A DNA stretch of 64,000 bases from Mastigias papua (GCA_964019165.1 OZ025282.1:14764229-14828228), one strand, 5' to 3'. Shown: positions 50,952 through 63,640, numbered from the stretch's first letter. Notes: generated by a model not told the origin, from the letters alone. Made by a program: numbers and translations.

Positions 50952-53900
50952 TCTCCAGTATATAAATAAAGTAGATAAGTAGCACAAATGATTATTGCAA
51001 AAAATTATTAAAGGAAAAGCATAACGTATTGTCTTAAGCATCATTTAATACCATCTAGGCATTAAAGTAGGCTTTATGCAATAACACTACCTCAGAATAT
51101 TATGGTCTAAGTGTTCAAATCTAAAATACTATTGCTTTGTAATGCTACAGCATACTCAAAGGTAACAATACTATGGGCCAAAATCATGTAAGAGAATGCT
51201 AAACTCTTGTCAAAAACATAAAGTTATAACTCTTAAGAATGAGTGATATAATTTAGAGCTTGCATCATCAAATCAAATTTAAAAGAGTAGTTATGTGTTA
51301 GATAGGGGGTGGGGGAGGGGGCTTTATGTGTATATTCAATACAATACAAATAAGGTTGCTAGCTGTAACTAATAGAAAAAATTAATAACATCACCACAGT
51401 CAGAATGATATATCAAAAGTGATACTGCAAATGGTGACAACTGATATCTGAGAGTGATACAGGCTAGTGAAAAACATCATACAGACAGGGTAATCAAGTA
51501 ATATACTGCTACAAATCTTGTCTAAGGACATCAATTGGAACACACAGTAATCACTGTCAAACTGCTATAATATTTAGGATGAGGCATTCAAGTAGACTTT
51601 TTGAAATGGCAATGCATAATGATACTCCATAATTTAAGTGCATAGATACTAAAGGATATTTCTAAAAGATGCTATGACATATTCAACAATGACTTCAAAC
51701 TCAATAACTATATATGAGTTGGACACAACCTGTTATATATAATAATCTCTTATAGCAAGCCCCTCATAACATTTGATTATGAATAATACTGTAAAGTGGT
51801 GTGGGAGCTAGAAGGTGGGGCTCCATGACTCAAGTCTACACAATACAAATGCTTGTTATCTAACACTAATAGATCCATTGAAACCATGTTATCATGTGCA
51901 GAATGAGGTATGGAAATCATTAATGGCGTCTATAACAAATGATCTGATAAAGGCAGAGAGCTGGTTAGCCAGGAAACGAATATTTAGCATAAAAGTACCC
52001 ATATGCTGATTCAAGGAAAATAAAAGTAAAATTTATAGTGAACACAATTATTAGACTGTTGTAAATGAAGACCGTTACACTGCTGTAAATATATAGGCAA
52101 TCAGCATGGTACTATACTGAATAAAGCCTCGTGAATAAGTTACTTAAGTGCATTGAATATACACCTAATTTATAATACAATATCAGTGTAAATAAATCAA
52201 GAAGGAACAACTGGAAAACGCATGGTACTATACACGAAATTATCAACGAATTAGTAGATAAAATATCCGTATAAGACTTGGCACCTTTAACTATAAATAC
52301 GCCAGCGATTTAGAATACAACAAAGTGTACTAATGGGAATAACGCACAGCGACTGAGATGACTGAGATGACTACGAAACGACCCCTCAAAGTTTTAGACA
52401 GAGTCAGGTAGTACTTTTCTTACAATACTGTAAGAAAAGTGAACGGGAAAGAGAGCTATTACAGTCCAATAATCTAACGAATAATTTGAACGATATCTTA
52501 GCTCCAGCTTACAACAACTGTATCCTAAAAAGCAAGAGCTAAGACGAAATGACTGACAACATCACAAACGTAAGCAAAGCGGCTTAACTATTCAGTTATA
52601 ATTCAGTGACAATCTCGCGCAAAGACAAAGTACAAACAGCACGTTAAAAGTCCTAGTATATCAGTAAATAATATAGTAAGCATCTCCTTAATACTTTACC
52701 GACACTTCAATAGTAACAAAACAGTCAGTTACAGGCGAAAATCAAGCGACCATGAAAGGAACTGCCATGATCATATGACCCCCGAGGCAATCCTATGGAA
52801 TCTCCCTGAAAACATCGCACTAAATCTCGTCTAGCTGGGAAAGTAGCGATCATTCTAAACAAAACAATCCAGGCAAAACTATATCGACACCTTGTCAATG
52901 AAATAAGCCACTTACCTTATAGAAAAGAGACGAAATTCCACGAAGAATTGCAAGACATCCATCCACTTTGTAAACACGCCCTCAACTGCAACCTTGCGGC
53001 CTTGTGTAAACACTATTGTTCGCAAACAAAGGATGAGAGGTTTCTGCGATCGTGATCTCAAGTTGGGAATCCCCTCGCATTTCTATCTACAACTTACAGC
53101 AAAATAAAGCGTGCAAGAATACCAAAATATCATAGGAATACTATTAAGAACAGTTAGCAAATAAATTATACACACTTTGAACATCTCTGTACAAACGTAT
53201 TTAGATGTTTCTTGACTGCTGGCAATGAGAATCAAACACACAGAGCAGTTGCTTCCATGGCTGAACTGGGGGGAAATGAACACTTCTGATAACAGTTATA
53301 TTACCCATAAAAACGTACACTCTCATCACAGTCACATAAAACAAATAAACACATAGGCCCAACTAAATTCAGCAATGACCATATTCAGCAGCCTATATAG
53401 AATACTTCATCAGGAAACATAACGATTTCCTATACCATCTATGCACCCATTAAATTCAAGGAGTAAATATAGCAATCCAGCAGGGAATACAACAGTAAAC
53501 ATATGATAAGTACTTCATCACAATGTTGTAAAAGACCCACAGCGATCTAAAGACTCGAATCAATCTGATCGGAGAGGAAGTGTAATGGCGACATACCCCT
53601 GAGGGAAGCTCGAGGAATCTCTGATTTAACCTGTGTAATATCAAACGCGTATATTGTACAAAAAAATACAGGCAATCTGAAATAATACCTCATTGCATGT
53701 AAAACGACTCACCTGGTACCAGAAGGATGAAAGTTCGCTTGAAGTCACCCGGACACAGCGAAAAACATCAATCGTGTTGGAGAAGAACTGTCATGGCGGA
53801 AAATGCCCGAGGGAGGCGATTGTAATCTCGCTGACAATAGAGAACATACGTGTCGAAAATACTATAGAAATTACACGCAGTTAACAGAGCAAAGACAGGC

Positions 53901-54811
53901 AATCTGAAATCAAACTTAATAGCTTTAGAAAACCACTCACCTGGTAGAAAATACTTACAATAGTTCCTTCCAAGTCAAAGGGCAAACTGTGACCTTGAGG
54001 GCACTGTCCAAACTAAAAGCTACCCGATCGCAATTATCTCCAGTATATGCCCGCCAAATACACACTAAAATAGCAGAGAATATAACTGTAAACTTCTTAA
54101 TAACAATTTAGCGAGAACAGCAATGTGATTTAGGGAGTAGATTAGAACGGGGTGAGAAGCAACTGTAATGGCGATAATACAGCAAGCGAGGTTCGTGGGG
54201 TTTCGCTGAAAACATTGAAATACATAGCTGATAATAGTAGGCAATGCACACATCCAACGAAGGACTAATTGACACACTCTAATTGAAACTTTTTGTACAA
54301 AAATTGTGACTCACCTGGCAGGAAAAGAACGAAATTCTCCTCGAATTGGCTCTTCAACTGTCATGGCGATAACATCCCCGAGGGTAGGCATTGGATTCTC
54401 GCTCAAACATGGAAATACATTGCCTAAAACAAAAGAAACCACCGATAGTCCATGCAGGCATTACAGGCAAACATGAAAAAAAGAAAACAGTCACTCACCT
54501 GCCATAACAAAGACGAAATTTCCCAAGGACTAAACAATCATCCTCAACCAGTGCGACATGACACTACACTGAGGGAGGCTTGCCTTGGGGATGATTACAA
54601 TGGAGAACAAAAGGGCGACAACAAAGCCCCACGCAGTCGATCAGAAACTGCCGAATATCTTTGCGAAAAAAATAGATAAAATTAATATGAAATCATGAAT
54701 ATCAATTAGACATAGGACGGGACCCTCGGCGAAAGTTAGAGACCAATCGAGCAGAAGACCTAGGAGGAGTTTTTACCACGAGCTGACCGGCGGCCCATTT
54801 GATCTTTGCTC

Positions 54812-54843
54812 ATTTGCATTTTAGGGATCTTAGTATATAGAGA
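54812..54843 (+). promoter_or_regulatory. Octamer/TATA promoter at the unit L terminus
   Basis: ATTTGCAT 54812-54819 preceded by GCTC and TATATA 54834-54839, gap 14 bp. It faces P11. Confidence 0.45.
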
Positions 54844-55437
54844 AGCTTAGTACTGGTAGCCCACTAAACGCGTGCTCCCCTTACCCCAGTTCAAAAGTTG
54901 CAGATTAGCCTTGGAAAGACTAACGCCGTGCCTCCATAAAAGCTGCATGGTCTACATTTTCGATGAGCAAGGATCCAAAAAGCTCGCATAGGATCAAGAG
55001 AAGGTGACATCATGGGCCTCTGTTATGGAGCACATGACCTTCGGCCTTGCATTGCGCAAATCGAAGAAAATTGCAAGAAACAATTGTACCAGAAATGCTC
55101 GGATACCTGCGCTAGGCTACGGGGCTGTACAGGAAAAGGTTAAAAGTCAAGAAGCCCCGTAGCCTAGCGCAGGTATCCGAGCATTTCTGGTACAATTGTT
55201 TCTTGCAATTTTCTTTGATTTGCGCAATGCAAGGCCGAAGGTCATGTGCTCCATAACAGAGGCCCATGATATCACCTTCTCTTGATCCTATGCGAGCTTT
55301 TTGGATCCTTGCTCATCGAAAATGTAGACCATGCAGCTTTTATGGAGGCACGGCGTTAGTCTTTCCAAGGCTAATCTGCAACTTTTGAACTGGGGTAAGG
55401 GGAGCACGCGTTTAGCGGGCTACCAGTACTAAGCTAG
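54844..55437. repeat. Palindrome P11
   Basis: Arms 54844-55126 and 55153-55435 (i+j=110279), a 26-bp loop, then the CTAG end at 55434-55437. Private changes shared by both arms include ACAATTGTACCAGAAATGCT, a ggatccaaaaagctc block and GGTAGCCCACTAAACGC-type end changes. At least one arm mismatch (cgaag versus caaag) is visible. Confidence 0.9.
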
Positions 55438-57644
55438 TCTCCTGTATATGCAATAAGCACATAATTACCCAAACTGTTCTTTACATGAGACATTAGTGAA
55501 TAACATCACGTATTATCTCCTGCATACTTCAATTCTAACGTAGATAGTGTTGTAAAATCTAGCGGTATAACTGCAACAGTGTATATCATATACAATATAG
55601 CTCAATCAATTGACAGGAATGACTACGGCTATGACCAAGTGGGTGATCACAAATCTTCTCCACTCTGGTACACGATTAAATTTGAGCCATAAACCTGTAA
55701 TTGGTTGCATCCAGTAATCCTATGGTAACTGGTATATCAGCTTTCTTTAGCCATTACGTTAGCTTGTATCGACTTATATTAGCTGAGAGGACCCCATAGT
55801 CTTACTTCATAAAAATATAAGAATACTGTTATGTACAGGTAACATGCTATACAATATTAATCATCAAATCGGGTTTCGAGCAATTACAGTATTTGTTGTG
55901 GGGGGAGTTGATGGTAGAGGCTCGGAAAAATCAAGTCTACACAGTACCGATGATCTTGCTATCTAATAGTAAGTAATCCCTTTAAACTGAATCATCATGT
56001 ACAGAATGATCTATGGAAATCATTAATGGAATTTATAGCAACTGTTTTCCAGCAAAGAAACATTCAGCATAAAGGAACCCTTAATGTGACTCCTCAAAAG
56101 TTACATTACGCACCATAGTGAAAAGAACCACAAAAGTGTTGTAAGTGAAGGGTACTGGGATTCAGCTACAAACTGTACTGGAAGTAAGTAAGGCATCAGC
56201 TACGGGGACTGAGAGGAATATGAAACGCCCCTCAAGATACTGGAGAGATTGTACACGATTTATTCTTCAACTAATGCAAGAAAAAGAAAGAGAGCCAGAG
56301 TATTACAACTGCAATAATCCACAGACTAAATTGGATAACATCCTAGCTCTAGCCTAAAATAACTGTGTTGTAAACATAAAGAGCTATGTAGAAGTTACAA
56401 ACAACATCTCAACTCAGACCGGTCTCAACTGTAAACAATGTCAGAGTGGCCTAGCATAGCTGAACGTGAACAGCACGCTAAACATCCCAGCAATAATTAA
56501 ATAGTCCAGTAGGAATCTGCCGAACAACTTCCAGAACCTCTGCAGTCACAAATCTACAATGTAGTTGTTCGGAAACAAAAGATTGAATGTATCTGCGATC
56601 ATGAGGTGAACTTGGGAATCCCCTCGCGTGTTTACTGACAAAGTCTACCAGAATGAAGATTGAGGATACCAAAACGCTATATGGCTAACACTCAAGAAAC
56701 TTAGCAAGCCATGTAGTCTGCTTGTAATCAAACTTGACATGAAAGAAGAACAGCAGTCTCGTCATTGCTTAAACCATACGAGGGGAGAGCTACAAACCTC
56801 TCAGAGTTATAGTAGATAACACAACGAACAATCTCATACAGGAGAAACACGGAAAAGCTTTAGATGGCAGAAAAAACAATTTCAGTACGCTACTGGTTGA
56901 TATTTTACCACGCCTTACTTTACTTTCGTCAAAATAAAACTGTGACTTCACATCATGCAAAAACAACCCAAACTGAAAGCTTCCCGAATGTCATCCCATG
57001 TCAGGTAACAAAGCATAAGAAATAAGCGAAATACACCATAATATACCACAAAATACAACATGAAAATATCTTCTATATGGTTTATCACAACTTACCGGCA
57101 AAAGCACTATGGTTTAGCAGAGAGAATCGAACGGCTCGGGACGATCTGTCATGGCGACATCACCCTTGAAAAGTAGGATTCCTTGGCAAATGAAATCAAG
57201 CGAGAACATCAGTAAACTGGAAGCAGAACGACGAAATTCTCCTCCAAGTCACACTGCAACTATATGGTAGTAATGGTTTGCAACTGTAGAGTACGGATGA
57301 AATGGACAAAGGAAATACAGGAAATCTTAAATCAAAATCCATGTCATGAAAGAAGAGCAGGCTTACCAGGAAGAACAGCAACCAAAGTCTCCTCGCAATA
57401 ACACACACAGCTACTTAGTCATACAGGACCGCTCGCAAAACTGACAACACGCTGTCCAGCAGGGAGGAGCAACAGTTTTACTGTGAATGGTGATGGAAAG
57501 AAAGTTGAATAACTTAGCGCAAAACAATGATAAAAATCATATCTCTTCTTATGTAAGTAGTAGACCCAAATGTCTATCCTTGACAAAAATTTGGGGGCCA
57601 TGGAACGAATACCCTGGGAGGAGATCGTGTGCATATAATCAGGT

Positions 57645-57716
57645 CACGTGGTATAATTTAGAGCAATCTGATTGGTTTGGCATAAATTAGCATATAGGGA
57701 TCTTAGTATATAGAGA
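57645..57716 (+). promoter_or_regulatory. Promoter-like terminus of unit M, facing the flank
   Basis: CACGTG 57645-57650, ATTGG 57671-57675, ATTAGCAT 57686-57693, TATATA 57707-57712. It is the only copy that points out of the array into flanking DNA. Confidence 0.45.
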
Positions 57717-58080
57717 AGTGCAGTAGAAGGGCATCAATAGTCTTAGTATGCTCCGCAATACAACAGCTTTCTGCAGTATGACACCTTGACTTTACATAGT
57801 GAAACAAGTTGATGGCATTCCAACAGTTTTTTTTCGAGTAAAGTTTTCTGACTTTACCAGTTTTTGTTATATTTGCACTTTCATCTTGTCCTCATCATTT
57901 CTCTATTCGTAAGCATATTCACTACATGTTGATTCTAGAATATAGAGGCACATAGAAGGTAGGCCATACTTTTCAGATACAATCGTTATGACTTTGCTTC
58001 CTTTAAGTCCAATACTTTATGTGACGATCTCATGATGGCTTTGCAGAGCAAGTCGTGGTTTTAAGAACGCTTACAACTTT
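57717..58080. other. Flank next to the array, nothing recognised
   Basis: Ordinary AT-rich sequence with no repeat of the array and no gene that I can support. Confidence 0.5.
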
Positions 58081-58089
58081 ACTTTAGGA

Positions 58090-58830
58090 CATGGATAGTG
58101 CTCCACAAGAGAAAAAGTCAGAAATTAAAACTCAACGAAAATTGAAGGACGTGTTTTCCATATAAAAGAAAGCAATGACCTCGAGAGGAAATTCATGAGA
58201 GAAATGCAACAGCCATGAGAGAAATCAATGACTTGGAAGGCTTTCAAAATGAAACTAGAATTCAAACAGAGGCGTTCTTTGTGGAATTTTTTATCACTGC
58301 TCCAGTTATGAATGAAGCAAAATGAGCAGCAAATGATGATGGTAGAGACAATAATATCCATACTGCTGGTCTCAATCTCAGTGCAACTACTGTTTGGGCT
58401 CATACCCTAGGATCTATTGCAGAGTTTGTGAGAAATAAGTTGCAATGAGCGTAAAATTTTGATTGTCACTGATGAGTCAACCTGCACCTCAAAGAACACA
58501 TGGTTAGTTACATGTCCGCGTGCAGCCATTGAAGAAAGGCCTGTGAACCTTTCCCTCAATTTTTATTGAATTTTAATTAAGTGATGGACAAAATACAAGC
58601 CAATATTCAACAGTTTATTTGCAAATTTAAAGAACATGGAATTGATAGACATTTTCTTTAAAACATCTTGTAGCACTCGCGTGTGATGAGGCATCATTAA
58701 TGTTAGTAGTATAAGGTAGAGTTAATCAGAGGTTGAAAGAACTCTTTCCCTCTCTTATCCTTTGACATTGTCTTAACCACCGGTTGGAACTGGCCGTCAC
58801 TAATGCAGTTTGAGTAGTGAACAGCATATG
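58090..58830 (+). pseudogene. Decayed hAT-type transposase (ZNF862-like)
   Basis: Fragments in several frames resemble the hAT transposase-derived family that includes ZNF862-like proteins. KILIVTDESTCTSKNTWLV (about 58455-58510) fits the catalytic-domain DEST region. The stretch 58667-58815 in one frame reads LVALACDEASLML, a stop, RVNQRLKELFPSL, a stop, then CLNHRLELAV, matching the family pattern for the DGAS...HCLNHRLEL region. At least three stops and several frameshifts show it is dead. Assignment is by motif memory, not by search. Confidence 0.6.
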
Positions 58831-58849
58831 GGTAATTCCATATCAAGTG

Positions 58850-59970
58850 TAACCAGCAAACACATGACAACCTTCTGTATTTCCTTCAAATTTTGCTTCT
58901 AGTTTACTACAGATGAAGTGCATACTTTCTGAAAATTTCAACGGTCTAAGTTGTACGGTTTAGAAAGTATGACCGGTTAAAGTTTTGAGAACTGCGGTCC
59001 ATGACTAATGACCGACTGAGACCAGAAGTCAATAAAACCAGTTCTTCTATGTACCCTACAGAGTTGGGAATAGGCTCATTTGAGAGCTCTTGCCATCTAG
59101 AAACTGACATTGCCACTATAAAACATCCATTTGTGATGCGTGGTTGCCTAACACTGATATGAATGTTTTGACCTTTGACCCCGACCGGGAGGCAAGTTCA
59201 AAATTCAAAAAACAATTACTTTTAGGTAGCGCAAGTCATAAGCAACATTCTCTGAAGTTTCCAAGATGGGCTAATCATGAGCTAGGAGCAGTGCCTCCCT
59301 GACCACTGAACAGTCAGAAGCAGTTTTGAAAATTATGAGATTTTTCAACATTTGAAATTTGAGAACTAAAGGTTCAAAGTGATCAGTGATCAAGTTTCTC
59401 AACAGAGTTTGAAACTTATTTAAGTGAAGTTTTCATGATCTCATTTTTATACCATTAAAATATCTTTGACTTTGAAAGACTCAAAGAAAGACATGTGGAG
59501 AGCGATGATAATAATTAAGGGTGCACATTGCTTACTTTTAGAGGGATGTGTAACTTGGAGTGTATTCTTTTCATAGTCCATTAGCAGTGGGTTTCTAGCT
59601 TTCATTTGCTTCATTATGATGCATAGTATATAGAAGATAACTCAAAGCGTCTGCCAAGGCTAAATCTTGTTGCAATGCCTCCTAGTTACTCACTAGTGGC
59701 ACCTCTTTGCCACTAGTCATGGCAAGGGACCCTCTTATGGCATAGGAGGGATAATACAAATGGAAGCCACTAAAGCAAATCTCCAGTGTCCTTATGATGA
59801 CCACATCCTATCCCATCATCAGCTGTTGCCTAATGCCTCTGAGAGGAATATCTGAAGGGAATAAATGCAGAGTTCCTAGATTCTGAGGAATGGACTGCAG
59901 AAGAGCAACTCCTTCTCAACAGGTTTGCAACTGCCAGAGCACTTGTCTAATCTGCACGGAACCTAATTTG
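58850..59970. other. Flanking sequence, nothing firmly recognised
   Basis: Non-coding by eye. The style (ggtaattccatatcaagtg, repeated gaccgg phrases) suggests an old interspersed repeat, but I can name no family. Confidence 0.3.
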
Positions 59971-59974
59971 TTTT

Positions 59975-60325
59975 ATGCCAATATCAAGATCTTCCTTGCA
60001 TGTTAAAGAATACAGTGGCAGCAGCACATATAGAGATGTCTCTATCAGAAAGGGAGGTCACGGAGTTGTCAAAGACAATCACATAAGAGGGTATATTGCT
60101 GTCGATTATTATTGCAAATGTTGGGTCGCATATGTGTTGAAAGTTTATTGTGAATGTTATGAAGTAAAGCTCAGCTATTTGCATCCACATGGTCCAACCC
60201 CATCTTTCTTTTACCCAAGGCATGCAGAGATCCTTGTCATTGTTACATCTGATGTACTTACATCACTTAACGATAAAACAACCACTGGTCTTACATACAG
60301 GTTATCTAAGGATGAAAGTCAATGA
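59975..60325 (+). pseudogene. Degraded ORF fragment with HPHGP motif
   Basis: A 116-codon frame containing GYIAVDYYCKCWVAYVL, then VKLSYLHPHGPTPSFFYP and TTTGLTYRLSKDE. Similar blocks (aromatic-rich strand, then HPHGP, then an aromatic-Pro end) recur in uncharacterised repeat-associated proteins of aquatic animals, as far as I recall. No start context or upstream domain is intact, so it is probably the tail of a dead element ORF. Function unknown. Confidence 0.4.
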
Positions 60326-60329
60326 GCAA

Positions 60330-62250
60330 CATTGGCCATTTCTATTTGAATTTAGTACCCACAAGTACTCATTGATGACATTCCCTTGAAGACGCTGTTA
60401 AAACAGAATGACGTAGCGCTAAAACAGATCGAATCATTCATTGTCGACAGATGGCCCATCCATATCAAAGCACTTGGTTTCACGGAGAGAATTCAGTTGC
60501 AGAGCCGTGCAGCCAATTCCCTATCCGAGATAAGAATACTAGTTTAGCCTGTCATGATGCTATAAATGATCCTAGGAAGCTGCCAGACCTACTTCACGCT
60601 AGAAGTTGAGCACTGACAAGTACTTCCGACACCAATGAAGTGCAAAATATTTTTACTTAAAATTACTTGTCTTCTATATATTTAAAGTGAATTGTTCAAT
60701 AGAGGGTTCTGTTGTGAAACTTTTCAACTAGAGGCCCCCTTCATTAACATTGAGCTTTAGACTTTCTAAGGCTCTATTTGTAACAATGGAATCTCGAAGC
60801 AGAAGCTTAGAGGTCACGCCTGGGCATAAGTTACAGCTGAGGAAATATGCAGCTGGCATGATTCTAGAACACCCATCATTTTCATAGACTGACTTAGTGG
60901 ACTCATCTATCGCTTATGACATTCCTCTACCTACTTTTATATTTTAAGGCTCAAGACTCCCCTTCTCTTTGATCAGCAATCTTGCTTCTCTAACCATGCA
61001 TTCAGAAAACTTGAAGAATTTTGCAATAGAAACCCTGGACCCACTTTTGGGTGCAGAACTTACTATTTAAATTGTGTATCCTTTGGCAAAAGAAGTTCGT
61101 AGTGAGTTTAATTCTCATTAATTCACCGTCAAGCTCATATCTCTCTTATGCATAAAATACTTCTGCAGACTTGCTCTCCTCTCTTGCAAAGCTTCTTTCC
61201 AGTTTATCTTGTTCTAATTTCAGTTGGTCGACTTTTGCAATGTTATATGTACTTAGGGGCCAAATACTGATATGTCTTAGGCCTTCTTCAGTGTATCTGC
61301 TTCTCCCTGCGACTTGTGGAACTTATGAAGCTGAGTTTTTCGTGGCCTTCAATATCATCATCACAAGCATCACTATTGCTAGTGAGAATGTTTTTGTCAA
61401 CAATGTTTTGATAGCGGTTGCGGCAAACTATCAATCAGGAACTACAACAACATTCGCCATTCAAGATGTGAGAGTGATTGTGAGAGCGATTGTGAGGGTC
61501 CCATTATGGCATATAATACCCCTACAGTATTCTTCTCTTCCTGCATAAGCCTGCTTGGGCCCTGCTTACATTTTGCAGTGATGGAGATATGTAGCCACAT
61601 TATAGATAATAGTATTTTTGTTCCAAATGTTATCATCCCCTTATTGTACATAGACTCATACTACCTTTCAATTTATGTTTTGCAGGGAAGGAAAGGCTAT
61701 ACGCGCTCAGATTATTTTCCTGAGGTGAGACTTATCTTTCCTTGTAGTTTTGGGTATGAAAAGAAATCTGCAACAAACTGACGATCTCTTGGTTCTTCAT
61801 CAAGGTCACAATCCAGCTATATTGCATTTAGTTTTCAATGGTGTAGTTATTATAGGTAGCGTTATGAGCTCGTATTCAGTGTCTGGTCAGGCGTTATCTG
61901 TAAAATGTTGTGATGTTGTCTCTCTAACTTTCCCACCTTGACTGATTTTCCCGCCTTCAATAATTTTTCCGCCTGTCAAATAACTCTGTCATTTGGTCTA
62001 TAAATATACTGTGACAAATTAGGTCTGCTTCTCAACAATCAAGTATATGGATGTGATGAGAGGATGTGCCTATGTTATTCTAAGGCATGAGATTTTAGCA
62101 GTCCTGGTACAGGAAGACTTTTCAAAGCTGCCATGCTAGGAAATCCTGAAATGCTGGAGAGAAACGGATAATTATGGAATATTAACATTTTTCCAGAGAA
62201 TATTGAACACAGTTGAAATCATATCCCTGCCTATCTTATGGTAGGCCAAT
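60330..62250. other. Flanking sequence, nothing firmly recognised
   Basis: Contains one 125-codon open frame (61171-61548) with a low-complexity, hydrophobic composition and no recognisable motif, which I do not accept as a gene. Confidence 0.4.
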
Positions 62251-62254
62251 GTGA

Positions 62255-62443
62255 GGGGTAAGATGAACCAGTTTTCAAATTTTTCAACTTTTTGGCCTTA
62301 CTAGCTATACAAGTCGGTCTCTCTCCGTATCAATGTCAACATTAACTATGTACCTTCAAGCATGGGGAAAATCGATATTCCTTGCACACATTTTCAAAAT
62401 TTTCAGAGACCTCAATATATTTTCAAAAGGTTTATCTTACCCC
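62255..62443. repeat. Short inverted-repeat element, MITE-like
   Basis: GGGGTAAGATGAACC at 62255-62269 and its near complement GGTTTATCTTACCCC at 62429-62443 (one mismatch) bracket about 160 bp of non-coding DNA. A further related GGGTAAAATGAACC follows at about 62453. No clear target-site duplication is seen. Confidence 0.4.
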
Positions 62444-62469
62444 TACTTCTGTGGGTAAAATGAACCGCA

Positions 62470-63640
62470 TCACAATATGAAATGAAGGACCGAAGTATTC
62501 CTTAAAATTAGCAGATAGTTCAACATGTTATCAATAATTATACATGAATAGCCTCGTTTTCCCAATTAACCAATAAACATTAACAGATAATGTCAAAAAA
62601 TTTCCATTACTACTAGAAGTAAGAGAGATTAAATCTTTTTACGTTACATTGGAAAACGACTTGGTTTGATTTCCGCAGACATCCACGCTGAATTTGTTGG
62701 GGTTGTAGAACCTTTAAAGTATCTTGCTTATGAAATAATGCCTCATCATTGTGGTCAAAGTAAAATTTGGCCTCTCTTCCTGAACCCTATGTAGAGTCAT
62801 TTCCTTCATGACAACTCCCCCGAGTTCAACACCATCAATAATGTCAAATCTTGCAATATATATCTAGGAGGTTAAAAGCCTGTTGGTACTGAAGAATGTC
62901 ACTATAGCACGAAACAGTGAGAACATTCTTTTAGCGTACTGAAAGCTTTTTTCGTCGGAAACTCGTTAGAGTATGAAACGTTGGATAACGACCGAAAGGC
63001 GAACTGAAATATATAGCCAGATGCAGGTAAATGTGATATGATAAATAATGCGTCTATATGGCCCTATGATTGGCCAATTAGCACATATTCACCATTGTTT
63101 ACTTGAAGAGCCCAAGAGGGAAAATGAACTTCATAATAGACTGCACTGAGATGTTGTATTGAAAGATCAGTCTTTGCATGTTAAGGAATGAACATGGTCA
63201 GATTATAAGAATCACAACACAGTTAAATTTCTGCTCGCAATGTCCCCAGATGGCTACACTATAGTCTTATGTTGATTTTATAATTATTGCTCTTTGAAAC
63301 TGTCACCTGGGCTAGAGTATAGTCTCAAATGACTGCAGCAAAATGTGAAAAGACAGAAGGTGTTGCCAATTTCAGACTTCATGATGAACTTGCCATTAAT
63401 AGACTAAAAGAAGTCAAGATAGTTACAAATGCATTGTCAATAAATGCATTACCATAAGTAGAAGGCATTATGAAGCTGTGTAGCAACAGGCAATATTAAA
63501 GCACCAGTAATTAAAAGTTGAGACAGAACTAACTAGAAGAAGTTATACTATTGACAAATTAGATGTTAAGTGCAAAGATGAAACAGGCTTTATTCTTATC
63601 AAGGCTCAGGAAGCCAAGTGATAAGAATAGTTTAACATAG
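62470..63640. other. Flanking sequence, nothing recognised
   Basis: AT-rich with no gene or array sequence that I can identify. Confidence 0.4.

Larger units (their letters stand above)
50906..54843 (-). mobile_element. Unit L, Helitron-like array unit (class 1)
   Basis: Mini palindrome P10 plus a body starting TCTCCAGTATATAAATA (50952-50968) and ending at 54843. It is collinear with B and K. It has a dense run of modules in the right half: cores near 52765, 53580, 53792, 54165 and 54360, with donor-like motifs near 52913, 53711, 53940, 54313 and 54499 (minus strand CAG|GTGAGT). The left half (50952-52700) is AT-rich with a G-rich run near 51305 and no gene. Confidence 0.6.
54844..57716 (-). 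mobile_element. Unit M, terminal Helitron-like unit at the array edge
   Basis: Palindrome P11 plus a short body of 2.3 kb starting GCTAG|TCTCCTGTATATGC (55433-55451). It is the right-most unit; the array stops at agtatatagaga (57705-57716) and unrelated flank starts with agtgcagtag. The body is strongly diverged and internally deleted, but keeps module text (for example ctgtcatggcg near 57147). The last 394 bp are shared with 16611-17004. Confidence 0.6.

Noticed and set aside
61171..61548. 125-codon open frame in the flank
   Set aside because: Hydrophobic, low-complexity composition with no motif and no supporting context.
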